Assembly: GCA_030619955.1 (NCBI GenBank)
Contig: JAUXAK010000004.1
Location: forward strand, 1 to 17,235
Source: an archaeon
GTDB taxonomy: Archaea; Nanobdellota; Nanobdellia; Pacearchaeales; UBA284
Direction: 5' to 3'
DNA length: 17,235 nt
This document shows, piece after piece, positions 1 to 6,879 of the stretch (position 1 is its first letter; every line of letters starts with the position of its first letter). The position numbers and the translations under genes were made by a program. Below the pieces are notes generated by a model. That model made no database searches. It had not been told where the DNA came from and worked only from the letters and a program-made list of their open reading frames with translations.

Positions 1-1284
1 TTACTTCCAGGACTTGAGTCACTTAAAGTAACTTTTGAAGGTTTAACAACAGCTTATGAAGAAGAAATCAAAATAGAACCTAATGGTGCTGATAAAATAC
101 AAATAACTGTTCCATTAGAAACTAGAACACAAACATTTGACATTTTATATGCAAATGGAACTGGTTTCTTAGGAGTTGGTGAAGAAGCTACTGAAAAGCT
201 AATGACAAATTCAACAGCATCTGGAGTTGTTTTTGATGAAGATGCACATCAATACTTTATTGCTACTAAAGGAGATCCAGCTTATGAGTCATACCTTATG
301 GAAGCAAAAGTACATAAGTCTGGTACAACAACTTATGTTGACTTTAGAGATGTTGGAGAAACTAACTGGAACTGTATAGATTTAACAGCTACTGGAAATA
401 ATGTGTGTACTGTTGGTAGTGTAACTATAACAGTAAGTGCAATTGATGATACTGAAAACACAGTAACTTTCACTGTTGATGACAAGATGAATGTGATTTA
501 CACAAAAGAAGGAATGGAAATATGGTTGCCTGTTGAAAACTCAAGTTATGATGCAAAAGGATATAGAACAATCTATACAGGAGGAAATGAAACAACTTAT
601 TACCTTGATGTATGGGAAGAAGCTCCTGTAACAGAAGTAAAACATAATAAACAATTTAATGTAACATTAACAATGAGTGGTACTGCAGGAACTAGGGAAA
701 CTAATGTGTATTCTGTACCAAACACAGAAGCAAAAGGTGTTGTAGGCTATGGAAGAATAGGAACTACTGATGTTTATGTAGCTTATTCAGTATTTGGTAC
801 TCATTGGGAGCATAATAGACCAAGCGGTGGTAACTACGACACTACCATAATATACCCAGGTGAACAAGCTGAAGCATCTTGTTATGTTGCTGAAGAAACT
901 GCAAGCATTGTAAGCGGCACAGGTACTGCTACTGAAGCTGGTTGGGACAAAATATTAGACACTGACGAAGCATCTCTTGAAGGCAGAAATGTCATTGCAA
1001 TAGGTGGTTCTGCAATTAACCAAGTATCAGCAACACTACTAGGATTAGATTATCCAACTTACGGAACAGATCAAGCATGGATAGATGCAACAGGTGTTGA
1101 TGCCTTAGGCAAAGGTATTATCAAGATAATTGATGACCCTGCTGTAGGTAATATTGCAATGATTGTTGCAGGTTACGAAGGTTCTGATACAGAAATGCTT
1201 GGTATAATCTTGAAAGAAGGACATACTGGTTTAACTGGTACAAGCAAGGTGTTTAATACAGTAACAAAAGTAGTTGTAGAATAA
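1..1284 (+). CDS. S-layer protein, C-terminal part (5' end outside window)
   Basis: The frame is open from base 1 to a TAA at 1282-1284, so 427 residues of a longer protein are visible. The internal ATG at 202 is not a credible start, because coding runs straight through it. The visible part is rich in Thr, Gly, Val and beta-type sequence, as expected for a secreted lattice protein. Near the C-terminus are two stretches that I recognise from archaeal S-layer C-terminal regions: NVIAIGGSAIN followed by SATLLG, and NIAMIVAGYEGSDT. The protein ends in a short beta strand (TKVVVE). Cysteines are few and sequons are present (NST, NSS, NET). The probable role is the main paracrystalline cell-surface layer, exported through Sec. 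The amino-terminal half and signal peptide are not in view. A T-rich tract follows the stop. The S-layer assignment is strong; the exact family is by eye. Confidence 0.85.
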   Translation, partial: LLPGLESLKVTFEGLTTAYEEEIKIEPNGADKIQITVPLETRTQTFDILYANGTGFLGVGEEATEKLMTNSTASGVVFDEDAHQYFIATKGDPAYESYLMEAKVHKSGTTTYVDFRDVGETNWNCIDLTATGNNVCTVGSVTITVSAIDDTENTVTFTVDDKMNVIYTKEGMEIWLPVENSSYDAKGYRTIYTGGNETTYYLDVWEEAPVTEVKHNKQFNVTLTMSGTAGTRETNVYSVPNTEAKGVVGYGRIGTTDVYVAYSVFGTHWEHNRPSGGNYDTTIIYPGEQAEASCYVAEETASIVSGTGTATEAGWDKILDTDEASLEGRNVIAIGGSAINQVSATLLGLDYPTYGTDQAWIDATGVDALGKGIIKIIDDPAVGNIAMIVAGYEGSDTEMLGIILKEGHTGLTGTSKVFNTVTKVVVE

Positions 1285-1293
1285 AACCGAAAA

Positions 1294-1350
1294 AACTGTT
1301 TTTTATTTTTGATTTTTTTTCTTTTCTTTTTTTATTTTTGATTTTTTAAA
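1294..1350 (+). terminator. T-rich termination tract after S-layer gene
   Basis: Directly after the S-layer stop are several runs of T (six to eight each) broken by single other bases. This is the usual form of archaeal intrinsic termination, which needs no hairpin. A strong terminator is expected after a highly expressed surface gene. Confidence 0.7.
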
Positions 1351-1361
1351 ATAAGTATGAA

Positions 1362-1372
1362 ATATTTAAAAA
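1362..1372 (+). promoter_or_regulatory. TATA box for the 40-aa ORF and membrane-protein pair
   Basis: ATATTTAAAAA is centred about 27 nt before the ATG at 1394. This spacing would put transcription start at or next to the start codon, giving a leaderless mRNA. Confidence 0.55.
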
Positions 1373-1393
1373 TGCAAATATTTTAATATTAAA

Positions 1394-1516
1394 ATGAAAG
1401 ACAACTTCAAAGATATTTTAAAATTCAGCGAACTTTCCTTAAAAGAGGTATGGAACAATAAAAAAGATGATGTCTGGCAAGAATATTTAAATTTAAAGAT
1501 AATAAAAAGAAAATGA
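1394..1516 (+). CDS. 40-aa antitoxin-like small protein
   Basis: ATG at 1394 to TGA at 1514-1516, 40 residues. The protein is acidic/basic mixed and probably helical: an FSELSLKEVW segment, then NNKKDDVWQEYL. The pattern S-L-x-x-x-W followed by two acidic residues and W-x-x-x-L is like the C-terminal tails of short archaeal antitoxin-like proteins, but no toxin gene (PIN, RelE or HEPN type) follows. Its stop codon overlaps the ATG of the next gene in an ATGA arrangement, which suggests translational coupling. A TATA box lies 27 nt upstream, so it would be read from a leaderless message. The antitoxin resemblance is a weak inference; that it is translated is more likely. Confidence 0.55.
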   Translation: MKDNFKDILKFSELSLKEVWNNKKDDVWQEYLNLKIIKRK

Positions 1517-2157
1517 GACCTTTAGAAACAAAATCGCGGCATGAAGCAAAACGCAGAAGAAATCAGAGGCTTATTGGGATTTTTATTGCTTTCCTGATGA
1601 TAGCGAGCACAATTGGTTATGCAATCTTGCAAGGCACAGAAGGAGAACATAGCCAAGCTGAATATAATAACCACAAGTTTGTTAAAACAGAAAGCAGATG
1701 GCAGACCCAAATTAAAATAAATGAAAAACTTGTTATTTTAAATACGTTTTATCTTCCTCAGGAACTTGAAAACATAACAACACAAGGAAAGCCTCTTATT
1801 GCTGATTTTAAAGACAAAAACATTTATATTATAGCAGACAGCACAAATGAAAGACAAGCAGCAGCTAAGTTTTCCATACTAGACAATTTTATTTTAAGAA
1901 TGCAGTTAGCATGTTCACTAGAACAAGAAAATTCCAGTTTTTGCTTAGAAAATAATTTACCAGTAAAAACCTGTAATGATGCTGATTTTTCAACAATAAT
2001 AATTTTCTTAGATGATAATGAAACAGATGCAGAAACAGAAGAGACAGAGACAAACATTAAATATAAAAATAGTTGTTTAATAATAAAAAGTAAAGGAACT
2101 GAGCTTATCAAAGCAACTGAAAAAACAATTTTCATGATATTTGGAATAATAAGTTAA
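1513..2157 (+). CDS. Single-pass membrane protein, paralog 1 of a tandem pair
   Basis: 214 residues. The first 20 are strongly basic (RRRNQR), followed by one membrane helix at about 21-40 (LIGIFIAFLMIASTIGYAIL), so by the positive-inside rule the C-terminal 170 residues should be outside. That outer domain has cysteines around positions 136, 145, 154 and 188, including a VKTCNDA motif, an acidic Glu/Thr-rich loop, and ends in a hydrophobic helix. The next gene has the same plan and matching motifs (VKTCADA, then a Cys-centred strand, then a C-terminal hydrophobic helix), so the two are diverged tandem duplicates. It starts inside the stop of the 40-aa ORF (ATGA), which fixes the start. I do not recognise a named family. 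Alternating Cys suggest disulfides in an extracellular domain. Confidence 0.75.
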   Translation: MRPLETKSRHEAKRRRNQRLIGIFIAFLMIASTIGYAILQGTEGEHSQAEYNNHKFVKTESRWQTQIKINEKLVILNTFYLPQELENITTQGKPLIADFKDKNIYIIADSTNERQAAAKFSILDNFILRMQLACSLEQENSSFCLENNLPVKTCNDADFSTIIIFLDDNETDAETEETETNIKYKNSCLIIKSKGTELIKATEKTIFMIFGIIS

Positions 2158-2192
2158 GGATAAATTAATAATAAATAATAACAACAAATAAA

Positions 2193-2939
2193 ATGATTTC
2201 AAAAATAAAGCAAAGAACTGAAATAAAAAAACAGAAAGTTAAGAAAAAGCAAAAAATCAAGAAAAAAGAGAGAGTAAATAAAAAGAGATTAGCCTGGTTT
2301 TTAGTTATTGTCACTGTTATTGCTCTTGCTTTATTATTTTTTTCATTTAAAGAGCAAATTTTAGGCAGCTTGAACATTTTTAGCAGTGAATTTAAACATA
2401 ATAACATAACATGGCATAAAGAAAAGTTTGAAAATTTGACATTGTGGACAACACCACTTTCTATTTACAGAATTAGTGAAAACAAAACTTATTTATGGAC
2501 TATTTATTTAAGAAATGATCCAAGGAAGCTTGATAAGATATCTGTAGATATAATTGACATGCCAAGCAAAAAATTATATGTTGCATTTGATGGCAGTGTG
2601 TTTCATTGCAATGATACAATGATATCAGCATGGACTCTTGGTGAATTTTTCGGTGTTTTAGGTATAAATGCATCAGGAGCAGTAACAGATGCTGAACTGC
2701 TTGATTTAAGTAATATAAGTAATGGTTTAGAAGAAAAAGTGAAAACATGTGCTGATGCAAAAGAAGATGCAAATGTTGTGTTATTAAAAGAAGGAAAAGG
2801 TGAAAAAAGCAGAATTTATCAAGATAACTATTGTTATATTCTTGAAATTGCAAACTGTGAAATTATTGAAGTCAGCGAACGTTTTATTCTTGGTTTAATT
2901 GATATTATGCGTGAAGATAATTTAACAAGTAATGAGTAA
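2193..2939 (+). CDS. Single-pass membrane protein, paralog 2 of a tandem pair
   Basis: 248 residues. An extremely basic amino-terminal tail of about 33 residues (repeated Lys pairs and triplets) leads into a membrane helix at about 34-52 (AWFLVIVTVIALALLFFSF). The outer domain shares order and motifs with the preceding protein: HNN-x-x-W near the membrane, a KLYVAFDGS strand where the first has KNIYIIADS, VKTCADA for VKTCNDA, then a Cys strand and a hydrophobic end (ERFILGLIDIM). Four cysteines lie outside (about 133, 187, 210, 218). Spacing from the first paralog is 35 nt with no clear promoter between them, so the two are probably one transcript. The highly basic tail could bind nucleic acid or lipid head groups, but this is only inference. 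Family unknown. Confidence 0.75.
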   Translation: MISKIKQRTEIKKQKVKKKQKIKKKERVNKKRLAWFLVIVTVIALALLFFSFKEQILGSLNIFSSEFKHNNITWHKEKFENLTLWTTPLSIYRISENKTYLWTIYLRNDPRKLDKISVDIIDMPSKKLYVAFDGSVFHCNDTMISAWTLGEFFGVLGINASGAVTDAELLDLSNISNGLEEKVKTCADAKEDANVVLLKEGKGEKSRIYQDNYCYILEIANCEIIEVSERFILGLIDIMREDNLTSNE

Positions 2940-2991
2940 CAAATATAGATTTAAAGGATTTAATAAAATGCTGACTTAGCAATTTAAAAAA

Positions 2992-3000
2992 TTTTATAAG
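2992..3000 (+). promoter_or_regulatory. TATA box of tRNA-Ser
   Basis: TTTTATAAG centred about 27 nt upstream of the mature tRNA 5' end, the standard archaeal distance. Confidence 0.6.
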
Positions 3001-3022
3001 CTCTTTTTCCTTATTTCTTTTA

Positions 3023-3104
3023 GCCCGGATGGCCCAATGGTAAGGCGCCAGCCTTGAGAGCTGGTTTCCGCAAGGATATCCAGGTTCGAATCCTGGTCCG
3101 GGCG
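3023..3104 (+). tRNA. tRNA-Ser (anticodon UGA)
   Basis: Complete cloverleaf of 82 nt. The acceptor is GCCCGGA paired with TCCGGGC, with discriminator G at 3104 as expected for serine. The D stem is GCC/GGC (3032-3034 with 3044-3046). The anticodon stem is CCAGC/GCTGG with loop CTTGAGA, giving anticodon TGA at 3055-3057. A long variable arm (3065-3079) forms TCC-GCAA-GGA, the class II feature of tRNA-Ser. The T stem is CCAGG/CCTGG with loop TTCGAAT. No CCA is encoded and no intron is seen. It has its own TATA box and a run of seven T after it. Confidence 0.97.
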
Positions 3105-3112
3105 TTATATAA

Positions 3113-3119
3113 TTTTTTT
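3113..3119 (+). terminator. T7 run after tRNA-Ser
   Basis: Seven T residues nine bases after the tRNA 3' end, a plausible archaeal transcription stop. Confidence 0.5.
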
Positions 3120-3126
3120 AGAAATA

Positions 3127-3134
3127 TTTATAAA
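3127..3134 (+). promoter_or_regulatory. TATA box for small membrane protein
   Basis: TTTATAAA centred 25-26 nt before the ATG at 3156, predicting a leaderless message and supporting that start. Confidence 0.65.
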
Positions 3135-3155
3135 TAATAAAAAATTATTTCTTTT

Positions 3156-3503
3156 ATGGCCAAAGGAAAAAAAGGGATTAGAGGATGGACTTGGGTTCTC
3201 TTCATTTTCTTTATTATAGGAAATCTTATTTTAATTGGGGCAGGTTGGTATTTAGGAACTCTTCAGGCTCTCCTTACAAATTGGAGTTTTTATGTAAGTA
3301 ATATTCTAATTATTCTGTCTTTGATAGGTCTTTTTATGTATAAGAAATGGGGATTTTATGTGCTTACTATTTATCTTATTTATTTATTAATTGAAAGGAC
3401 TATTATCTCTTTTGACATAAGGACCTTAATTATTTATCTGGTGATATATGGATATTTAATTTGGTATAGAGGATTTTATAAAAATCGCTCATATTTTGAT
3501 TAA
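3156..3503 (+). CDS. Small four-helix integral membrane protein
   Basis: 115 residues with a basic start (MAKGKKGIRG) and four hydrophobic segments at about 11-33, 42-61, 64-84 and 88-106, separated by very short loops. A YKKWGFYVL motif sits at the start of helix 3, a feature of small uncharacterised membrane proteins in which an aromatic-rich turn separates two helices. The C-terminus is Tyr/Arg-rich (RGFYKNRSYFD). No catalytic or transport motif is visible. The start is supported by the TATA box 25 nt upstream, with no Shine-Dalgarno sequence. It stands alone between tRNA-Ser and a converging gene. Function unknown. Confidence 0.8.
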   Translation: MAKGKKGIRGWTWVLFIFFIIGNLILIGAGWYLGTLQALLTNWSFYVSNILIILSLIGLFMYKKWGFYVLTIYLIYLLIERTIISFDIRTLIIYLVIYGYLIWYRGFYKNRSYFD

Positions 3504-3529
3504 TATTTTTCTAGGAATTAAATTCTTAA

Positions 3530-3808
3530 AAGTTCAGAGCTTATAAGTTTGGAGATAAAGTTATAATAATAAATAAAAAAATAGAAAAAATCGGACTGGA
3601 TATTGTAATAAAAGAAGAAAAGCTGAAAAGTGGCAAAACTGTTTTTAATATAAGGGCTATTCAAGTCCCTTTCCCTGTGCTAAGCCTAAAGTTATATTTA
3701 ATAGAATCAATAAAAAACTTAAAGAAAACTATTACTAATAATCAAAAAATCAAAACTATCTCTTTTTTGATATTTTCTTTTTTGAGAATAAAAACAGAAT
3801 TATCATAA
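3530..3808 (+). pseudogene. Startless open frame, possible decayed gene remnant
   Basis: A 92-codon frame without stops follows the small membrane protein. It lacks any ATG, GTG or TTG codon in its first 60 codons, so it cannot be a normal gene as it stands. The reading is protein-like up to about codon 60: alternating Lys/Glu and Ile/Val strands, then FNIRAIQVPFPVLSLKL, then a Lys-rich helix. Its last 53 nt lie over the 3' end of the converging minus-strand gene, where the reading loses character. It may be the remnant of a gene that lost its 5' end, or chance openness in AT-rich DNA. I do not recognise a family. Confidence 0.25.
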
Positions 3809-5246
3809 CAACAATTATTATAACAGCCCAGAACCACCCTTTCTGCCATACTGCTTTTGCAACTTCTTCTGGCACTTCTTCAACACAAACATTATCAACA
3901 CACTCAAAACCTTCAGCACAAAGCTTGTCTTTATATTCTTCCTCGCCTACACAGCATTCATAAAGACATTCTTCTTTTTCTTCTTCTGGAACTTCCTCTT
4001 CTGTAACTGTGACAGCTTCTTTTATTCCTTCAAATTTTAAAGTTGCTGTTTCACCAAAAATCTTTGTTAAAGTTATAGCAAGTTCATAAAAATTATCATC
4101 ATCCAAATTAAATTTCTTTGTTTCATCTAAATTAAGAGTTGCTTGGATTGGTGTTGAAGAAATTTCAATATCAACACTGTCATTATAAATAGTAATTATT
4201 TTTACAATATGCTCAATACCTGCTATATGGAATTTAGCTTTATCATCTGCTCTTAAATTTTTACTAATTGTTTTGCCTTCACTTAAAGTAGCAATTGTAT
4301 GTGTAATACTTCCGCTTCCTCCAACACCTGCTGAGGATGTAGTGAAACTAGCAGTTCCAGAACCACTATTACTTAATGCATCTGTACAAGTAACAGTTAC
4401 TATATAACTAGTGCGAGAACTTAAGCCACTTAAAGTAGTACTCCAGCTTGTTCCTGAACCACTTAAACTTCCAGAACCTGCTCCACTATAAGAACAAGAA
4501 ATAACAGATTCACTTGTTGTTGCACTTAAACTAGCCCCACTAGTAGTTCTACTTGAAATAGAAACAGTTACTGTTGGAGCACCTGTATCTATACTATACC
4601 AATATTCAGATGAATTTTTACTATTTGAAGCATTGTCTGTTGCTTTGACTTTAATTCTATATAAGCCATCTGCTAATGCATCCATTGTTACATTTGTTGC
4701 AGTAGCATTAGCAACAACACCTGTTTTATCTGCAGAATCATTTATATAAAAAGTATAACTTATTGCGCTGCTAAGATTATCTGTTAATGTTATATTTATC
4801 TGAGGTGTGGCATTTGATAAATTTGAATTATTTGCAGGAGCATTTATTGTTGCTGTTGGATCTGTTTTATCAATATTCAAAGTTCTTGTTGTTGAATTAG
4901 TGGAATTCTCGCCACTTTCATTACAATATACTTTCCAGATATAGCCCATGCCTTCTGCTATTGTTGAGGCATTTATTATTGTTGATGTAGCATTGACAAC
5001 ACTTGAATTTGTTCCGTAAATAGTGTCATTAACATATATACTACAATTCATTGTTGAAGATATGTTAGAATATGCTGTAAAATTAAAAGGCGGCGTATCA
5101 TCATTAGTCCAAGAATTATTTTCTGGAGAGGTTAAAGAAATACTATAAATTCCTGCTATAACAAAAACAGCAGATAAAATTAAAACTATAAAAAATACTA
5201 AACCTAAACTTAATAAAAAATTCTTTGTTACTTTTTGTTTATTCAT
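3756..5246 (-). CDS. Double-anchored Ig-like surface protein with Cys-rich module
   Basis: 496 residues. A signal or anchor helix at about 8-33 is followed by three Ig/fibronectin-like beta modules: about 34-125 (begins SLTSPENNS), about 128-220 (DPTATINAPANNSNLS to WYSIDTGAPT), and about 222-307 (Ser/Gly/Thr-rich). Residues 310-410 form another beta module, SGSITHTIATLSEGKTISKN to LKFEGIKE, of a type I associate with DPANN surface proteins. Then come an acidic linker (VTEEEVPEEEKEE), a six-Cys module (ECLYECC to NVCVEE), and a C-terminal helix about 466-488 capped by a Lys-rich tail (KKKISKKR). More than a dozen N-x-S/T sequons suggest heavy N-glycosylation. A GAGGCG stretch lies 4 nt before the ATG and a TATA box about 43 nt before it. 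The stop is TAG. Likely an adhesin or envelope stalk; the ligand is unknown. Confidence 0.85.
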   Translation of the reverse strand: MNKQKVTKNFLLSLGLVFFIVLILSAVFVIAGIYSISLTSPENNSWTNDDTPPFNFTAYSNISSTMNCSIYVNDTIYGTNSSVVNATSTIINASTIAEGMGYIWKVYCNESGENSTNSTTRTLNIDKTDPTATINAPANNSNLSNATPQINITLTDNLSSAISYTFYINDSADKTGVVANATATNVTMDALADGLYRIKVKATDNASNSKNSSEYWYSIDTGAPTVTVSISSRTTSGASLSATTSESVISCSYSGAGSGSLSGSGTSWSTTLSGLSSRTSYIVTVTCTDALSNSGSGTASFTTSSAGVGGSGSITHTIATLSEGKTISKNLRADDKAKFHIAGIEHIVKIITIYNDSVDIEISSTPIQATLNLDETKKFNLDDDNFYELAITLTKIFGETATLKFEGIKEAVTVTEEEVPEEEKEECLYECCVGEEEYKDKLCAEGFECVDNVCVEEVPEEVAKAVWQKGWFWAVIIIVVMIILFLFSKKKISKKR

Positions 5247-5284
5247 TTCGCCTCTTTTTTCTTATTTATCTTACTATTTTTTAG

Positions 5285-5292
5285 TTTATAAA
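5285..5292 (-). promoter_or_regulatory. TATA box of the Ig-like surface protein gene
   Basis: TTTATAAA (palindromic) lies 43 nt upstream of the minus-strand ATG at 5246. Transcription would start near 5263 and leave a short leader with the GAGGCG ribosome-binding sequence. The rest of the interval to 5486 shows no gene I can support. Confidence 0.5.
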
Positions 5293-5486
5293 TATTTGTT
5301 TTCTCATTTTTCAGAGTCTGAATTAAGTTTACACTTCTAAAAATTAATCTTACTAAAGCAATATAAAGCAATAAGATAATATATTTATCAAAGGAGAATG
5401 TTAATCTGTAATCTGAATAGAGAAATAACTTTTTATAATATAGAACATTTTTTCATCATATTTCAAAAAGAACTAAAAAAGATAAC

Positions 5487-5495
5487 TTTTTAAAT
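5487..5495 (+). promoter_or_regulatory. TATA box of RNase P RNA
   Basis: TTTTTAAAT centred about 25 nt before the predicted 5' end of the RNA (P1 helix) at 5516. Confidence 0.6.
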
Positions 5496-5737
5496 TTCTT
5501 TTTCTTGTTTTATTTAGGTAGCTAACTAGCTAACTTTTTAACACTAACACCCTGAACAGGGCAACAATTGAATATGAATTGTTGGTTTAGTGTTGAAGGA
5601 AGGTCCACACACCCTTGTTTTCAACAAGAAAGAAAACAAGTCATGCCAGTGTTGTGAAACACTATCTTAAGGATAAGCTCTGGAACAGAAACGGCACAGC
5701 TCTTGCTAAGTGCTAAAAAATTGCATTTGCAATTTTT

Positions 5738-5768
5738 GGCACGCCGGAAATCTTTGATTTCCGAGCGC
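5738..5768 (+). repeat. Duplicated hairpin, copy 1 (inside RNase P RNA)
   Basis: The stem GGAAATC-TTT-GATTTCC (5746-5762) extends below by C5745-G5763, a bulged A5764, then C5744-G5765 and G5743-C5766. It shares 20 identical bases with copy 2 (5746-5765 against 5830-5849) and a similar GGCAC-type entry sequence. An AT-rich hairpin with GTGC/GCAC at its base (5710-5742) precedes it. Confidence 0.85.
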
Positions 5769-5821
5769 TATGAAATATGCATTGAGCTCTGAAGCAAGAT
5801 GCTTCAAAACCTTTAGTTTTG

Positions 5822-5852
5822 GGCACACTGGAAATCTTTGATTTCCGAGTGG
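5822..5852 (+). repeat. Duplicated hairpin, copy 2 (inside RNase P RNA)
   Basis: The stem GGAAATC-TTT-GATTTCC (5830-5846) extends below by T5829-G5847, bulged A5848, C5828-G5849, A5827-T5850 and C5826-G5851. Compared with copy 1, the pair G5743-C5766 has become A5827-T5850 (both bases changed, pairing kept) and C-G has become T-G. That supports a real helix in both copies. Another AT-rich hairpin (CAAAAC/GTTTTG) precedes it, so the repeated unit may be two hairpins. Confidence 0.85.
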
Positions 5853-6012
5853 ATTTGATGAAACGGCTATCTTGGCTGGTGCAAGTCCATGAGACGCTTA
5901 GTCAGATGTTAGCATGTTTGTTTCTTTCAAAAAAAAGAAAGACAAACAACAAAAAGTGGCCTATTGTTAGTTACCTTTTAAAATTTAAAAGTGAAAATGA
6001 TAAAAAAGAAAA

Positions 6013-6162
6013 ATGGCTGAACAATTAAGAGTTCCTGCATCAAGCGGAGGCTTAGTAAGGTATTTTGAAGAATATAAAAGCAGGCTTCAGATAAAACCAG
6101 AAGTAGTTGTTTTAATTATTATTATAGTGATAGCCTTTGAAATTCTTCTAAGAGTTTTCTAA
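6013..6162 (+). CDS. secG: Preprotein translocase subunit Sec61-beta (SecG)
   Basis: A 49-residue protein, the usual size for the archaeal beta subunit of the SecYEG/Sec61 protein-conducting channel. The amino end carries the diagnostic VPASSGGLVRYFEEYKSR stretch (residues 7-24), then the IKPEVVV junction and a single tail-anchor membrane helix (about 31-46, VVVLIIIIVIAFEILL). The short C-terminus RVF faces outward. It would support export of the many surface proteins in this window. It begins 37 nt after the predicted end of RNase P RNA, with no separate strong promoter visible, so it could be read from the same transcript. No Shine-Dalgarno sequence is clear. Identification is firm. Confidence 0.95.
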   Translation: MAEQLRVPASSGGLVRYFEEYKSRLQIKPEVVVLIIIIVIAFEILLRVF

Positions 6163-6246
6163 TTTCTATTTCTAATTATTTTAATTAATTATTTGATTTA
6201 AATTGAATTTTATTTTGTTATTTTAAAATAAAAAATAATGAAAAAA

Positions 6247-6254
6247 TTTTTATA
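6247..6254 (+). promoter_or_regulatory. TATA box upstream of helical protein 1
   Basis: TTTTTATA centred 28 nt before the ATG at 6278, giving a leaderless message and supporting that start. Confidence 0.5.
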
Positions 6255-6277
6255 GCTTAATATCTTAATATTTAATC

Positions 6278-6781
6278 ATGAATTTAGATCCAGTAAGCTT
6301 GAGTTCAGGCTCATCAGATTTTGATGAAATGCTTAAGAAAGCAGGGCGCTCTCTCAGAATAGCTGACCACATGGTTTATATTACTTATCCTTTAATAAAA
6401 GAAAGCAATTTACTTAAAAAAGTGCTTGAACAGCTCAGTGATGTTGCAGGCATAATAATTAAAACAATTTTAAACTATGAATATCTTTACAAAAGAATTC
6501 AGCTGAGTAAAGATGAAAAACTAAACTGGGAAGCTTTTAAGCAAAAATGTGCCCCAAGATTTGACATAACACTTTCTGAAATAGAAAAACTAAATGACTT
6601 GTTTGTGTTAGCAGAAAAACATAAGGGAAGTTCTTTTGAATTTATACGTAAAAACAAGTTGGTGATTATGTCAAATAATTTAAGAACAGAATCAATTGGT
6701 TTGGATAAGTTAAAACAAAATTTAATTTTTCTAAAAACAATTTTGCAAAAAACCAAGGAAAAAATTGAAAATAAAACATAA
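6278..6781 (+). CDS. Helical protein, paralog 1 of the pair upstream of minD
   Basis: 167 residues, mostly helical, with no signal peptide or membrane helix, so cytoplasmic. Residues 28-35 (IADHMVYI) and the end FEFIRKNKLVIM to LDKLKQN line up with residues 11-18 (IAQHLFYV) and EHEFRKNIAVRI to MDKLKEW of the next gene, showing an old duplication. I do not recognise a named family. Helix, histidine and paired basic residues recall HEPN-like helical bundles, but the R-x4-6-H catalytic motif of HEPN RNases is not convincingly present. Position just before a paralog and then a MinD-type ATPase suggests a shared job, possibly as partner or adaptor of the ATPase. That is inference only. Confidence 0.75.
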   Translation: MNLDPVSLSSGSSDFDEMLKKAGRSLRIADHMVYITYPLIKESNLLKKVLEQLSDVAGIIIKTILNYEYLYKRIQLSKDEKLNWEAFKQKCAPRFDITLSEIEKLNDLFVLAEKHKGSSFEFIRKNKLVIMSNNLRTESIGLDKLKQNLIFLKTILQKTKEKIENKT

Positions 6782-6879
6782 AAAAGATAAGAAAAGATAA
6801 AAAAAAAAGAAAAGAAGAAAAAATAAGAAAAATTTTCACAATTTGAAATTTTAAAGTAGTTACTAAAAAAATCGATAGG

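Larger units (their letters stand above)
5516..5976 (+). ncRNA. rnpB: RNase P RNA (archaeal type, enlarged P12-like region)
   Basis: The RNA component of the ribozyme that trims tRNA 5' leaders. Both ends pair in a P1 helix: GGTAGCTAAC (5517-5526) with GTTAGTTACC (5966-5975), ten pairs with one G-U. The conserved blocks follow in the right order: CR-I GAAGGAAGGTCC (5595-5606), CR-II AACAGAAACGGC (5684-5695), CR-III TGATGAAACGGC then GGTGCAAGTCC (5856-5888), CR-IV around GACGCTTAGTCAGATGTTA (5893-5911), and CR-V ending AAAAAGTGGCCTATTG (5951-5966). A P3-like helix is AACACTAA (5540-5547) with TTAGTGTT (5587-5594). At about 461 nt it is longer than the roughly 300-370 nt usual in archaea. The extra length is mainly 5700-5855, between CR-II and CR-III, where P12 lies, plus small AT-rich hairpins. 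The exact ends are inferred from P1. A TATA box sits at the right distance. Confidence 0.9.

Noticed and set aside
202..1284. Start of the S-layer gene at the ATG at 202
   Set aside because: The same frame is open and protein-like from base 1, so this ATG is internal.
5398..5493. A 31-codon frame (MLICNLNREITFYNIEHF...) after AAGGAGA
   Set aside because: The purine motif is directly against the ATG, too close for a ribosome-binding site; the peptide has no recognisable character and runs into the RNase P promoter.
5819..6028. A 69-codon open frame on the plus strand
   Set aside because: It lies within CR-III to the 3' end of the RNase P RNA and overlaps the secG start; the sequence is explained by the structured RNA.
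6780..6835. A/G-rich tract considered as a repeat array or origin element
   Set aside because: It is simple low-complexity purine sequence without a repeated unit; no origin-binding motif pair is visible.
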